Assembly: GCF_007993065.1 (NCBI RefSeq)
Contig: NZ_VOPL01000005.1
Coordinates: 186,001-250,000, forward strand
Source of the DNA: Paracoccus aurantiacus
GTDB lineage: Bacteria; Pseudomonadota; Alphaproteobacteria; Rhodobacterales; Rhodobacteraceae
Length of the DNA: 64,000 nt
Direction of reading: 5' to 3'
Both the position numbers and the translations under genes were made by a program. Of the stretch, positions 1 through 10,686 are shown one piece after another (within the stretch, counting starts at the first letter, position 1; each line of letters begins with the position of its first letter). The notes beneath the pieces were generated by a model. That model made no database searches and was not told the origin of the DNA. It was given only the letters and a program-made list of their open reading frames with translations.

Positions 1-934
1 ATAACAGGAACAGGAAAATGCCCGCGCCCACGAATCCCATGACCGTGCCGACCGGGATCTCGAACGGATAGCGCACCAGCCGGCCGATCAGGTCGCAGAA
101 CAGCAAAAGCGCCGCCCCGCCCGCCGCGGCCACGGGCAGCGACTGGCGCAGATTGTCGCCCATGATGCGGGACACGATATTCGGCACGACCAGACCGATG
201 AACGGGATCATGCCGACCGTCGCCACAACCATCGCCGAAACCAGCGAGACGACGACCAGACCAAGCCGCATGACGCCGCGTGTGCCCAGCCCCAGACCGG
301 TCGCGACCTCGTCACCCAGGCTGAGGATCGCGAAACGATCGGCCGCGAACCATGCCAGCGCGGCCGCCGCCCCGGCGATCCACAGCACCTCGTACCGCCC
401 GGCAACCACGCCCGAGAATTCGCCGGTCATGAGCCATGTGGTGATAAGCTGGACGAGATCGGCCTGCCAGGCGATCCACGTGACGACCGCGCCGATCACG
501 CCGGACAGCACGATGCCTGTGATCGGCACCAGCATGATCTCTCGCGGGGGAAGGCGGCGGATCAGTGCGACGAACAGCGCCGTGCCGGCAAGGCCGGTCG
601 CGGCGGCAACGGCGATCTTTATCCAGATCGGCGCTGCCGGGGCCAGAAAGGTGATCGCCAGCAGGCCGAGCGCCGCGCTTTCGGATGTGCCGACCGTATC
701 GGGTCCGACAAAACGGTTGCGCACCAGCGCCTGCAACAGCATCCCGGCAACGGAAAGAGCCGCGCCCGTCAGCAGCACCGCCAGTGTGCGCGGCAGCCGC
801 GACTCCATCAGAACCAGCAGCGCCCAAGGATCGCTTGGCGCGGTGAATATGTCGATGCTTGCGGCCCCGGTCATGAGGCTCGCAAGCGACAGCGGCAGAA
901 GCGCCGCAATCATCACGCCAAGCGCATACTTCAC
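1..934 (-). CDS. Iron-siderophore ABC transporter permease, FecCD family (3' end outside window)
   Basis: Inner-membrane permease of a type II (BtuC/FecCD) importer that moves ferric siderophore from the periplasmic binding protein into the cell. Translation from position 934 stays open to the window edge (about 311 residues) and gives a very hydrophobic protein with the family hallmark segment 'LPRTLAVLLTGAALSVAGML' near residues 50-70 and a late 'GLVVPNI' segment. The GTG at 934 overlaps the stop of the upstream binding protein (GTGA); an in-frame ATG at 913 is the alternative start. The missing part should be the last helix. Context fixes it as part of a siderophore operon; a second permease and an ATPase are expected just outside the window. 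The siderophore cannot be named from this sequence. Confidence 0.88.
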   Translation of the reverse strand, partial: MKYALGVMIAALLPLSLASLMTGAASIDIFTAPSDPWALLVLMESRLPRTLAVLLTGAALSVAGMLLQALVRNRFVGPDTVGTSESAALGLLAITFLAPAAPIWIKIAVAAATGLAGTALFVALIRRLPPREIMLVPITGIVLSGVIGAVVTWIAWQADLVQLITTWLMTGEFSGVVAGRYEVLWIAGAAAALAWFAADRFAILSLGDEVATGLGLGTRGVMRLGLVVVSLVSAMVVATVGMIPFIGLVVPNIVSRIMGDNLRQSLPVAAAGGAALLLFCDLIGRLVRYPFEIPVGTVMGFVGAGIFLFLL

Positions 935-1830
935 TTGGTCAGGGCTGCAAGCAGCGCATCCGTCACCGACATCAGCGAGCCATAGCCGCCGCCGCCGATA
1001 TACATCTCTGCCGCCGGCAGATAGACCACCTGACCTTTCTGCCAGGCCGTTGTGCCTTCGATCAGCGGGGTTTTCAGCGTCGCCTCGGCGCTCTGGCCTT
1101 CTTCGCCGACGGCGGCACCGCGATCCAGCACCAGCAGCCAGTCGGGATTCGCATCGGCAATAGCTTCGGGCGTCAGGGCATTGCCGTGGCGGTCCTCGTT
1201 TGACAGATCGGCGATTGCCGGGGCCATGCCGGTTGCGTCATGCAGCCAGCCGAAACGCGAGCCGGTGCCATAGGCCGCGATTTTCGGCCCGTTGGTCATC
1301 AGCACCAGCGCGGTGCCTTTTCCTTCGCCCGCGGCTTTCAGCTCTGCCAGGCGGGTGTCGATGGAATCGTTCAGCTTGGCTGCGTCCTCGGACTTGGCGA
1401 ACAGGCTGCCATAAGCGTCAATGCGCGCCTTGGCATCGCCGATCAGGTCCGGGCCGATCGTCATGTTGATCGCGGGCGCGACCTGTGCGACGGCGTCTTT
1501 CTGCGCGGCGGAACGGCCGCCGACGATGATAAGGTCCGGTGCCAGACCCGCCAGCTTTTCCAGATCAGGCTCGAAAAGGGTGCCGACGGTGTCAAGTTTC
1601 AGCGCCTCGTTCTCGACAAGCGCGGGGACATACAGTTGGTCAGGCACGGCTGCGGGCGTCACGCCAAGCGCGTTCAGGCTGTCGATTGCCGCCACGTCGA
1701 ATGCCACCACATTGGCAGGCGGCGCGGGCAGCGTCACGTCACCCTGCGCGGTCGCGATGGTGACATCCTCGGCCAGTGCGGGAAAGGCAAGCATGGCGCT
1801 GGTGAAAAGGGCGGCGGCGAATGGGCGCAT
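931..1830 (-). CDS. Siderophore ABC transporter periplasmic binding protein (FatB/CeuE-like)
   Basis: A 299-residue periplasmic ligand-binding protein of the TroA/FepB fold. An N-terminal signal peptide ends in 'FPALA' at about residue 20. The first lobe has the usual 'VVAFDVAAIDSLNALGV' helix and the 'LEKLAGLAPDLIIVGGRSA' segment typical of catecholate or mixed siderophore binders such as CeuE, FatB and YclQ. Its length is normal for that group. AGGAG lies 7 bases before the ATG at 1830. It overlaps the downstream permease by 4 bp, so the two are one operon. Ligand identity (ferric bis-catecholate or another chelate) is inference from family only. A Fur- or RirA-type operator would be expected upstream, but I could not identify a convincing one. 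Confidence 0.85.
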   Translation of the reverse strand: MRPFAAALFTSAMLAFPALAEDVTIATAQGDVTLPAPPANVVAFDVAAIDSLNALGVTPAAVPDQLYVPALVENEALKLDTVGTLFEPDLEKLAGLAPDLIIVGGRSAAQKDAVAQVAPAINMTIGPDLIGDAKARIDAYGSLFAKSEDAAKLNDSIDTRLAELKAAGEGKGTALVLMTNGPKIAAYGTGSRFGWLHDATGMAPAIADLSNEDRHGNALTPEAIADANPDWLLVLDRGAAVGEEGQSAEATLKTPLIEGTTAWQKGQVVYLPAAEMYIGGGGYGSLMSVTDALLAALTK

Positions 1831-2040
1831 TATCGGCTCCTCATGGGGTCAATGATGGGCGTGTGGCTGAGGCTGGCTTCACGCGACGCCCCTGCTTCTA
1901 GTCGCGTGCTGCCCTTGGGTCCAGTGCCTGAGTAAATTTCTTTGATATAGGGCGGGCACCGGTTGCGCCGTCATCCCCTTTCAGGCCAGTTGACATGCCC
2001 GCGCGCGATGCGAAACTAGGCTGTTGCGGATGAGGATGCC
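1831..2040. promoter_or_regulatory. Divergent intergenic region with a -35-like TTGACA
   Basis: This 210-bp gap separates the siderophore operon (minus) from the lyase/ABC operon (plus). A TTGACA hexamer at 1990-1995 on the plus strand could serve the lyase operon, but no good -10 lies at 17 bases (position 2013 reads AAACTA). GAGGA sits a few bases before the TTG at 2041. An AT-rich patch (about 1933-1950) may hold the minus-strand promoter. No iron-box palindrome was convincing. Confidence 0.35.
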
Positions 2041-3630
2041 TTGAATTCTAACCAAATTGTCCTGGACGGGACGGAGATCGACCTCGCCACGCTGCGGCGC
2101 ATTGCCGCGGGCGATGTTCGCATAGAGATTGCAGACACAGCGATAGACCGTGTGCAGGCCGGGCGCGACAGCTTCATGGCGGCGCTTGACCGCGGGCAGG
2201 CGATTTACGGATCGACCACAGGGGTCGGTGCGCTGAAGGATGTCGAACAGCATGGCTCGGAGATGGTCGAATATACCCGCTCTCTGCCCTTTGCCCATCA
2301 GGTCGCCGTGGGTGAAGACGTGCCTGATGGCCTTGTGCGCCTGACAATGGCCTTGCGGCTGAATTCGGCGCTGACCGGGCAGGTCGGGGTTTCGGTCGGC
2401 TTTGTGCGCTTTCTGCAGAAGATGCTGGAGAAGGGGCTTCTGCCGGTGATGAACGTGCGCGGCACCGCCGGGGCGGCCGATCTGGGCCAGATGGGCCAGC
2501 TTGCGACGGTCATGGCGGGCGAGGGCATGGCGAGGCTGAACGGCAGAAAGATGCCCGCTGCCGAAGCGCTGGCGCTGGCGGGAATGGCGCCATATCCGAT
2601 GCCGCCGCGCGACGGCCTTGCGGCGGTCGCCACGAACTCTTTCGGGTTGGCCAAGGCGGCGATGTATATCATCCGTGCGGGATGCACGCTGCGGCGCGAA
2701 ATGGCGCTGGCGCTTATGGCGGCACAGGCGATGGGGCAGAGCCGCGACGTCTGGCTGGCAGCCGGCCATAACGGGCTTCCGCAGGAACGCTGGGTCGCGC
2801 TGTGGCTGCTGGCCAGTTCCGCTGACTGCGACTGGCCGAAAGCGAATCGCGTGCATGACCCGCTATCGGCGCGGATGATCGCACAGATATTCGGTGCCTC
2901 GGCAAATGCGATTCTGGAGGCGGGCCGCGCGGTGCGGGCGGAAACGGCGCATGTCGACGACAATCCGATTGTCGTTGATGGCCGGGTCGTAACCTCGGGC
3001 GGCAGCCTGTTGCTGTCGCTTTCGATGCGCATGGCCTCGGTCCAGCTTGCGCTGGCACATCTTGCCCGCAACGCCTTCAACCGATGCCTTCTTATGGTCA
3101 ACGGTCAGCTTGAGGGACTGCCTGTCAATCTGGTCCCGCCCGGAGTCGTCGCCACCGGATACGGCCCGATCATGAAGCTGGCGCTGGAACAGGTCGTGCG
3201 CGTGACCGATGCCTCGACCCCGGTATCGGTGCTGAACCAGGCCGTCGCCGCAGGGCTGGAGGACGAGGCCGCCTTCATCTCGCTGACCGCGTGGCGTCTG
3301 GCCGAACAGCTTGACGCACTGGACTGGTTGCAGGCGGTCGAGGCGATCCTGTCGGCGCAGGCGCTGGATCTGCGCGGTGTCGCCCCGGCACCCGGCGTTG
3401 TCGAACATCTGTATCGCGAAACCCGCAGGCACGTTCCGACGTTGACGCGCGATATACCGCAATCGGCGGGGATCACAGCGGTTCGGGAAGCGCTTTGCTC
3501 GCACGGATTGCAGGCAGAATTGCTGGAGCTTGCGCCACTTTCGCCATTCGATGACATTTTGGGTATTGCGCCCGAGCCGGAAACCGAACGCAATGCCTCT
3601 ACGCGACCGAAACAGGAGCATATGCAATGA
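2041..3630 (+). CDS. MIO-less histidine ammonia-lyase family protein, probable ergothionase
   Basis: A 529-residue member of the aromatic amino acid lyase superfamily. It keeps the family landmarks: Tyr56 in 'YGSTTGVG', Asn199 in 'ATNSFG', 'VHDPLSARM' (HAL has a Tyr after DP, here Leu), 'DDNPIV', 'TSGG', and Glu407 in 'LEDEA'. Where true HAL has Ala-Ser-Gly, which cyclises to the MIO electrophile, this protein reads 'GTAGAADLG' (residues 141-149): the Ser is gone and the loop is one residue shorter, so MIO cannot form. Ergothionase, which eliminates trimethylamine from ergothioneine by acid/base catalysis, is a known MIO-free branch of this family. The gene overlaps by 4 bp a quaternary-amine ABC importer, which suits a trimethylammonium substrate. 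Lys379 is a candidate acid/base residue. The start is TTG at 2041 with GAGGA just upstream; the next ATG would remove the conserved N terminus. Family membership is near certain; the substrate is inference. Confidence 0.72.
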   Translation: MNSNQIVLDGTEIDLATLRRIAAGDVRIEIADTAIDRVQAGRDSFMAALDRGQAIYGSTTGVGALKDVEQHGSEMVEYTRSLPFAHQVAVGEDVPDGLVRLTMALRLNSALTGQVGVSVGFVRFLQKMLEKGLLPVMNVRGTAGAADLGQMGQLATVMAGEGMARLNGRKMPAAEALALAGMAPYPMPPRDGLAAVATNSFGLAKAAMYIIRAGCTLRREMALALMAAQAMGQSRDVWLAAGHNGLPQERWVALWLLASSADCDWPKANRVHDPLSARMIAQIFGASANAILEAGRAVRAETAHVDDNPIVVDGRVVTSGGSLLLSLSMRMASVQLALAHLARNAFNRCLLMVNGQLEGLPVNLVPPGVVATGYGPIMKLALEQVVRVTDASTPVSVLNQAVAAGLEDEAAFISLTAWRLAEQLDALDWLQAVEAILSAQALDLRGVAPAPGVVEHLYRETRRHVPTLTRDIPQSAGITAVREALCSHGLQAELLELAPLSPFDDILGIAPEPETERNASTRPKQEHMQ

Positions 3631-4532
3631 AGCGCCTTACCACTCTTGCCGCAGCCACCCTGATCGGGCTGGGCAGCGCCGCCAGCGCCAAGGACATCGT
3701 CGTCTCATCGAAGATCGACACTGAGGGTGGCCTGCTGGGCAACATCATCTTCCTCGCCCTTCAGAACGCTGGTTTGCCGGTGCAGGACAAGCTGCAGCTT
3801 GGCGGCACCCCGATCGTTCGCGACGCGCTGACATCAGGACAGATCGACATCTATCCCGAATATACCGGCAACGCCGCCTTCTTCCATAACGAGGCCGACA
3901 GCGAGGTCTGGAAGAACGCGGCCGAGGGTTACGCCCGCGCGGCCGAACTCGACAAGGATGCGGGTCTGATCTGGCTGGAACCCTCGCCGGCCAACAATAC
4001 CTGGGCCATTGCGGTGCGACAGGATGTGGCAGATGGCGGCAGCCTGAAGACCATGTCGGATTTCGGCAAATACGTCGCCGATGGCGGTGACGTGAAACTG
4101 GCGGCGTCGACCGAATTTGTGACCTCTCCTGCGGCGCTTCCGGCGTTTCAATCCACCTATGGGTTTGAGCTGACCCCGGATCAACTTGTCCAGCTTTCGG
4201 GGGGCGATACGGCGGCGACGATTGCTGCGGCGGCGCAGCAGACCTCGGGTGTGAACGCGGCGATGGTCTATGGCACTGACGGCGGTATTCAGCCAGCCGG
4301 CCTTGTCGTGATGGAGGATGACAAGGCGGTTGAGCCGGTCTACCAGCCTGCGCCGGTCGTCCGCGCCGCCGTGCTGGAGGAACATCCCCAGATTGCCGAG
4401 GTGCTGAACCCGATCTTCCAGGGCCTGTCGCTGGAAACCCTGCAGGAACTGAATGGCCGCATTCAGATCGGCGGAGAGCCGGCGAATGCCGTGGCGAAGG
4501 ATTATCTGACCCAGCAGGGTATCCTTAAGTAA
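3627..4532 (+). CDS. Quaternary-amine ABC transporter substrate-binding protein (OsmF/YehZ/OpuCC type)
   Basis: A 301-residue periplasmic binding protein with a signal peptide ending 'SAASA' at about residue 21. It belongs to the glycine betaine/choline OpuAC-type fold: 'VVSSKIDTEGGLLGNI' opens the mature protein, followed by 'DIYPEYTGN' (about residues 72-80), a signature of OsmF/YehZ-like binders. The ATG overlaps the lyase stop (ATGA). E. coli YehZ binds betaine weakly, and close relatives (EgtU) bind ergothioneine, so the ligand must be read from context; the linked lyase suggests a betaine of histidine. A hairpin directly after the stop probably raises the yield of this component over the membrane subunits. 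Confidence 0.85.
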   Translation: MKRLTTLAAATLIGLGSAASAKDIVVSSKIDTEGGLLGNIIFLALQNAGLPVQDKLQLGGTPIVRDALTSGQIDIYPEYTGNAAFFHNEADSEVWKNAAEGYARAAELDKDAGLIWLEPSPANNTWAIAVRQDVADGGSLKTMSDFGKYVADGGDVKLAASTEFVTSPAALPAFQSTYGFELTPDQLVQLSGGDTAATIAAAAQQTSGVNAAMVYGTDGGIQPAGLVVMEDDKAVEPVYQPAPVVRAAVLEEHPQIAEVLNPIFQGLSLETLQELNGRIQIGGEPANAVAKDYLTQQGILK

Positions 4533-4540
4533 CGCAGGCG

Positions 4541-4564
4541 GGTCGGTGCGCAGGCGCACCGACC
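4541..4564 (+). terminator. Intra-operon hairpin after the binding-protein gene
   Basis: GGTCGGTGCG, loop CAGG, CGCACCGACC: a perfect 10-bp stem with a 4-base loop starting 9 bases after the binding-protein stop. There is no T-tract, so it more likely stabilises the upstream transcript end or attenuates than terminates fully. It lies between the binding protein and the first permease, a usual place for setting subunit ratios. Confidence 0.7.
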
Positions 4565-4589
4565 TGTCCGCCGATCAGAGCGGAGCGCC

Positions 4590-5786
4590 ATGACCGACCT
4601 TGCCAGCCCTGCAGGCACAGCATCGACACCGGCGATCAGCCGGCCGGGACTTCTGTTCGCGGCGCTTGGATTTGTTGGTCTGGTCGTCCCTCTGGTGCAG
4701 TTCAAAGCCAACCGGATCGTTCTGGGCGAAGGCGTGCTTCTTCCCGGCGCGCTTGGCGCCGCGGGTTGGCTGCTGGCTGCGGCTTTTGCTGTCGGTCTGC
4801 TTGCAGGTATCTCGGCCCGGCTTGACTACAGATTGCGGCTGCTGATCGGCTGCGCCGGGGTGGTTGCAGCCCTTCTGGCGCTTGGCGCGACGGCGCAGGC
4901 GCTGACCCCGCCCGATAACAACATGGCCCGCGTCGCCCCTGCCACCGGCTTCTGGCTTCTGATGCTGGCATTCGCGCTTATGGCCACCGACGCCTTGTCG
5001 CGCATGCATCTCAGCCTGGCGCAGCGCTGGCTGATGCTGGCCGGTGCGGGCGTGGTCATAGGCGCGATCCTGTGGTCGGGCTGGCTCGACGGTGTTTCGG
5101 TCATGCGAGAATATGCCGCGCGCAAGGATCTGTTCTGGCGCGAGGCCTGGCGGCATCTGATTCTCGCCTTTGGCTCGCTTGGCGCGGCGCTGGTTGTCGG
5201 CTTGCCGATCGGGATCGGCATCTACCAGTCCCCGCGTCTGCGTCGCCCGGTGCTGGGAGTGCTGAATATCCTGCAAACCATCCCGTCGCTGGCACTTTTC
5301 GGGATCATGATCCCGATTTTCGGCTGGATCGCCGCCAATGTGCCCGGCGCGGCCTCTGCCGGGATCGCGGGGATCGGGATCTTTCCGGCATTGGTCGCGC
5401 TGTTTCTGTATTCGCTGCTGCCGGTCGTATCGAACACGCTTGTGGGGCTGAACGGGGTCTCGCCGGCGGCGCGCGACGCGGCCTTCGGGCTTGGGATGAC
5501 AGAGGCGCAGGTGCTGCGCGGGGTTCTGCTGCCGCTGGCGCTTCCGGTCATCATCGCGGCGGTGCGGATCGTGCTGGTGCAGAATATCGGCCTTGCGGTC
5601 ATCGCCGGGCTGATCGGGGGCGGCGGCTTCGGGACATTCGTGTTTCAGGGACTGAATCAGACGGCGATGGACCTTGTGCTTCTGGGTGCGCTGCCGACCA
5701 TCGCGCTGGCGCTGATCGCGGGGATCGCGCTTGACCTGCTTGTCGAGGCGCTGGATCGCCACAAGCCCGAAAGGACCGAGGCATGA
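4590..5786 (+). CDS. Quaternary-amine ABC transporter permease, long form (YehY-like)
   Basis: A 398-residue inner-membrane permease. The N-terminal half (about 20-190) carries several extra hydrophobic helices; the second half (about 195-390) is the MetI-like binding-protein-dependent transport domain with 'NILQTIPSLALFG' and the cytoplasmic EAA loop 'GMTEAQVLRGVLLPLALPVI', which docks on the ATPase. The long N-terminal membrane region is typical of YehY rather than OpuCB. The start ATG at 4590 has GGAG 4 bases upstream. It overlaps the ATPase gene by 4 bp and works as a heterodimer with the short permease at 6715-7455. Confidence 0.85.
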   Translation: MTDLASPAGTASTPAISRPGLLFAALGFVGLVVPLVQFKANRIVLGEGVLLPGALGAAGWLLAAAFAVGLLAGISARLDYRLRLLIGCAGVVAALLALGATAQALTPPDNNMARVAPATGFWLLMLAFALMATDALSRMHLSLAQRWLMLAGAGVVIGAILWSGWLDGVSVMREYAARKDLFWREAWRHLILAFGSLGAALVVGLPIGIGIYQSPRLRRPVLGVLNILQTIPSLALFGIMIPIFGWIAANVPGAASAGIAGIGIFPALVALFLYSLLPVVSNTLVGLNGVSPAARDAAFGLGMTEAQVLRGVLLPLALPVIIAAVRIVLVQNIGLAVIAGLIGGGGFGTFVFQGLNQTAMDLVLLGALPTIALALIAGIALDLLVEALDRHKPERTEA

Positions 5787-6718
5787 TCGAGATCAGGAAC
5801 CTGACCAAGCGGTATGACGAAACGACGGTCGTGGACGATGTCAGCCTGACCGTCGAGACCGGGCAGATCGCGGCGCTTGTCGGCACGTCAGGGTCTGGCA
5901 AGACAACGCTTCTGCGCATGATAAACCGTCTGGTAGAGCCGACTTCGGGCACCGTTCTGATCGACGGGACCGACACCGCCACCATCGCACCGCATATCCT
6001 GCGGCGTCGTATCGGCTATGCCATTCAAGGCCACGGGCTGTTCCCGCACCGCACCGTTGGGCAGAATATCGCGACGGTGCCGACCCTGCTGAAATGGCCC
6101 GAGGCAGAGATCCGCGCCCGCGTGGACGAACTGCTGGAGTTGTTCCAGCTTGACCCCGCGCAGTTTCGCGACCGCATGCCGCACGAACTTTCGGGTGGTC
6201 AGCAGCAGCGCGTCGGCGTGGCGCGCGCGCTGGCGGCCCGGCCAGAGCTTTTGCTGATGGATGAGCCTTTCGGCGCGCTCGACCCCGTGATCCGTGCCAA
6301 GGCGCAAGAGGATCTGCGCGCGCTTCAGCGTCAGCTTGGCACGACACTGGTCATTGTCACCCATGACATGGAAGAGGCCGTGGCCCTTGGCGACCGGATC
6401 GCTGTCATGGACAAGGGAAGGCTTCTTCAATACGGCCCGCCCGACGAGATCCTGACCGCGCCCGCCACGCCTTTCGTTCAGGCACTGATCGGCGAGGGCG
6501 AGCGTCCGTTCCGTCTGCTGTCACTGTCCACGGTCGCTGATCTGGTCCAGCCCGGCGAGGCACCCGGCCCGGCAATTCCGCCCGAGGCCAGCCTGCGCGA
6601 TGCGCTTGCGGAATGCCTGTGGTCGGGGCGCGAGCTGCTGCCCGTCGAAGGCGGCGGGATCGTGACGCTTGCCCGGCTTCGCGAATGCGCGACGGGTGCG
6701 GGGGCGGCGACGACATGA
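5783..6718 (+). CDS. Quaternary-amine ABC transporter ATP-binding protein (OpuCA/YehX-like)
   Basis: A 311-residue ATPase that powers the importer. It has Walker A 'GTSGSGKTT' (about 33-41), Q-loop 'AIQGHGLFPH', signature '[17 protein letters not shown]' (about 136-152), Walker B 'LLLMDEPFGALDP' and the switch His in 'VIVTHDMEEA'. The C-terminal 75 residues are a short regulatory extension without a clear tandem CBS pair, shorter than ProV. It is translationally coupled on both sides (ATGA overlaps with both permease genes). Family assignment is secure; substrate comes from context. Confidence 0.9.
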   Translation: MIEIRNLTKRYDETTVVDDVSLTVETGQIAALVGTSGSGKTTLLRMINRLVEPTSGTVLIDGTDTATIAPHILRRRIGYAIQGHGLFPHRTVGQNIATVPTLLKWPEAEIRARVDELLELFQLDPAQFRDRMPHELSGGQQQRVGVARALAARPELLLMDEPFGALDPVIRAKAQEDLRALQRQLGTTLVIVTHDMEEAVALGDRIAVMDKGRLLQYGPPDEILTAPATPFVQALIGEGERPFRLLSLSTVADLVQPGEAPGPAIPPEASLRDALAECLWSGRELLPVEGGGIVTLARLRECATGAGAATT

Positions 6719-7455
6719 TCGCCCGGCTGCTTCTTGGATTGGCGGCGCTGTTTCTGGTGGCCTTCCTGCTCAGCCCGGACAGTTTCGCATGGCTGTTCCG
6801 TCCACTGACCAGCAATAATGCGCCCGCCATCTATACACAGACGAGCCTTCTCAGCCTGACGCTTTCACATTTGGGGCTGGTGGCGTTGGCGGTCATCGCG
6901 TCGACGATTGTTGCGGTCGGTCTGGGCATCCTTGTCACGCGACCGGCGGGCCGGGAGTTTCTGCCGCTTGCCCGCACGATCACCTCGGTCGGCCAGACTT
7001 TCCCGCCGGTGGCGGTGCTGGCGCTGGCGGTTCCGGTCATGGGGTTCGGGGCCGGGCCGACGCTGGTTGCGCTGTTCCTTTATGGCCTTCTGCCGATCTT
7101 CGAAAATACCCTGACCGGACTGACCAGCCAGCCGCCTGACGTCACCGAAGCCGCGCGCGGCATGGGCCTGACCCGCCGGCAGCGGCTGTGGCAGGTCGAA
7201 TTGCCGTTGGCCCTTCCGCTTATTCTGGCCGGGATAAGGCTGTCGGCGGTGATCTCGCTCGCGACGGCGACCATCGGATCGACGGTCGCTGCCAAGACAC
7301 TGGGAGAGGTGATTATCGCCGGGCTTCTGTCCTCGAACACTGCCTTCGTTGCGCAGGGTGGTCTGGTCGTGGGGCTTCTGGCGATCCTGATCTATGAGGG
7401 CTTTCAGGCGCTTGAAAGCCGCGGCGCAAGGCGGATGGGCACGGCCGGCCGCTAG
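6715..7455 (+). CDS. Quaternary-amine ABC transporter permease, short form (YehW-like)
   Basis: A 246-residue MetI-like permease with about five to six hydrophobic helices and EAA loop 'GLTRRQRLWQVELPLALPL' near residues 155-173. The ATG at 6715 overlaps the ATPase stop (ATGA); a longer reading from 6613 would lie inside the ATPase gene and is rejected. With one binding protein, one ATPase and two unequal permeases, the set matches the YehZYXW layout. Its stop overlaps the 3' end of oxyR by 4 bp in convergent orientation, leaving no room for a terminator between them. Confidence 0.87.
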   Translation: MIARLLLGLAALFLVAFLLSPDSFAWLFRPLTSNNAPAIYTQTSLLSLTLSHLGLVALAVIASTIVAVGLGILVTRPAGREFLPLARTITSVGQTFPPVAVLALAVPVMGFGAGPTLVALFLYGLLPIFENTLTGLTSQPPDVTEAARGMGLTRRQRLWQVELPLALPLILAGIRLSAVISLATATIGSTVAAKTLGEVIIAGLLSSNTAFVAQGGLVVGLLAILIYEGFQALESRGARRMGTAGR

Positions 7456-8339
7456 GCGGTGCCGATCTCTGCCACGATCTGCGCGATCTGGGCGAAGCGG
7501 TCAGCCAGGGGGTTCGACTTCCGCCAGACCATCCCGATGGTTCGGACAGGCGCAGGTCGCGGCAGTTTTGCGGTTGAAACGCTGGCCAGCCGCGTTTCAA
7601 CCTCGACCGCCATTTCCGGGATCAGGGTGACGCCGATCCCCGCACCCACCATCTGCACCAGCGTCGAAAGCGAACTTCCCTCCATCAGGCCGCGCGCCGG
7701 CTGGGGCAATTTGCAGAAGGACAGCGCCTGATCGCGGAAGCAGTGCCCCTCCTCCAGCAGCAGAAGGCGCATCTGCTGCAGCCCCTCGGCGTTCGGCACA
7801 GGCTTTTCGGCATCGGCAAGCGGGCGGACAAGCACGAACTCTTCGTCGAACAGCGCAACCTCGTGCAGCGCTGGTTCCGATACCGGCAACGCGACGATGG
7901 CGATGTCCAGACGCGATTCCAGCAGATCCTCGATCAGCCGCTGCGTCACGGTTTCACGCGGCTGCGGATCAAGCGCCGGGAACTGGCGGTGCAGTGCCTG
8001 AATCAGCCGTGGCAGCAGATAGGGCGCGACTGTCGGGATGACCCCGATGCGCAGCGGGCCGGACAGGCTGTCCCCATCTGCACGGGCCAGATCGCCCAGC
8101 TCATCGACCGAGCGCAGGATCTCGCGCGCGCGGGCCGCAAATTGATGCCCAAGCGCGGTCAGCCGGACCTGACGCGCGCCGCGTTCGACCAGCGGCGCGC
8201 CAAGCTGGGCCTCAAGCTCTTTGATCTGCATCGACAGCGCGGGCTGAGTGATCGCGCAATCCTCGGCCGCGCGTCCGAACTGGCCGGTGCGGGCAAGTGC
8301 CTCGAAATAGCGGAGCTGTTTGAGGGTCAGCGAATTCAT
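7452..8339 (-). CDS. oxyR: Hydrogen-peroxide sensing LysR-type regulator OxyR
   Basis: A 295-residue LysR-family transcription factor. The N-terminal winged helix-turn-helix is at about 5-60 ('ALARTGQFGRAAEDCAITQPALSMQI', split by the turn), and the C-terminal part is the redox-sensing domain. The two peroxide-sensing cysteines are present in the right frame: Cys200 in 'EEGHCFRDQA' and Cys209 in 'SFCKLP', matching E. coli Cys199/Cys208. That separates it from the many other LysR proteins. It is divergent from katG, its classical target. A TATAAT hexamer on the minus strand at 8348-8353 lies only 8 bases from the ATG, so the mRNA is probably leaderless or nearly so; no Shine-Dalgarno is seen. 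Confidence 0.94.
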   Translation of the reverse strand: MNSLTLKQLRYFEALARTGQFGRAAEDCAITQPALSMQIKELEAQLGAPLVERGARQVRLTALGHQFAARAREILRSVDELGDLARADGDSLSGPLRIGVIPTVAPYLLPRLIQALHRQFPALDPQPRETVTQRLIEDLLESRLDIAIVALPVSEPALHEVALFDEEFVLVRPLADAEKPVPNAEGLQQMRLLLLEEGHCFRDQALSFCKLPQPARGLMEGSSLSTLVQMVGAGIGVTLIPEMAVEVETRLASVSTAKLPRPAPVRTIGMVWRKSNPLADRFAQIAQIVAEIGTA

Positions 8340-10659
<2,320 letters not shown>

Positions 10660-10665
10660 GCCTTG

Positions 10666-10686
10666 GGCGCCCCCTGTTGGGGCGCC
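10666..10686. terminator. Hairpin between convergent katG and btuD
   Basis: GGCGCCCC, loop CTGTT, GGGGCGCC: a perfect 8-bp GC-rich stem filling the gap between the katG stop and the btuD stop. There is no T-run on either side, so it may work with Rho or act as a transcript-end stabiliser for both genes. Confidence 0.65.

Noticed and set aside
4575..5762. Long minus-strand reading frame (395 codons) opposite the YehY-like permease.
   Set aside because: It mirrors a clear membrane permease gene, has a composition rich in Arg/Gln/His/Asp typical of antisense frames in high-GC DNA, and shows no domain.
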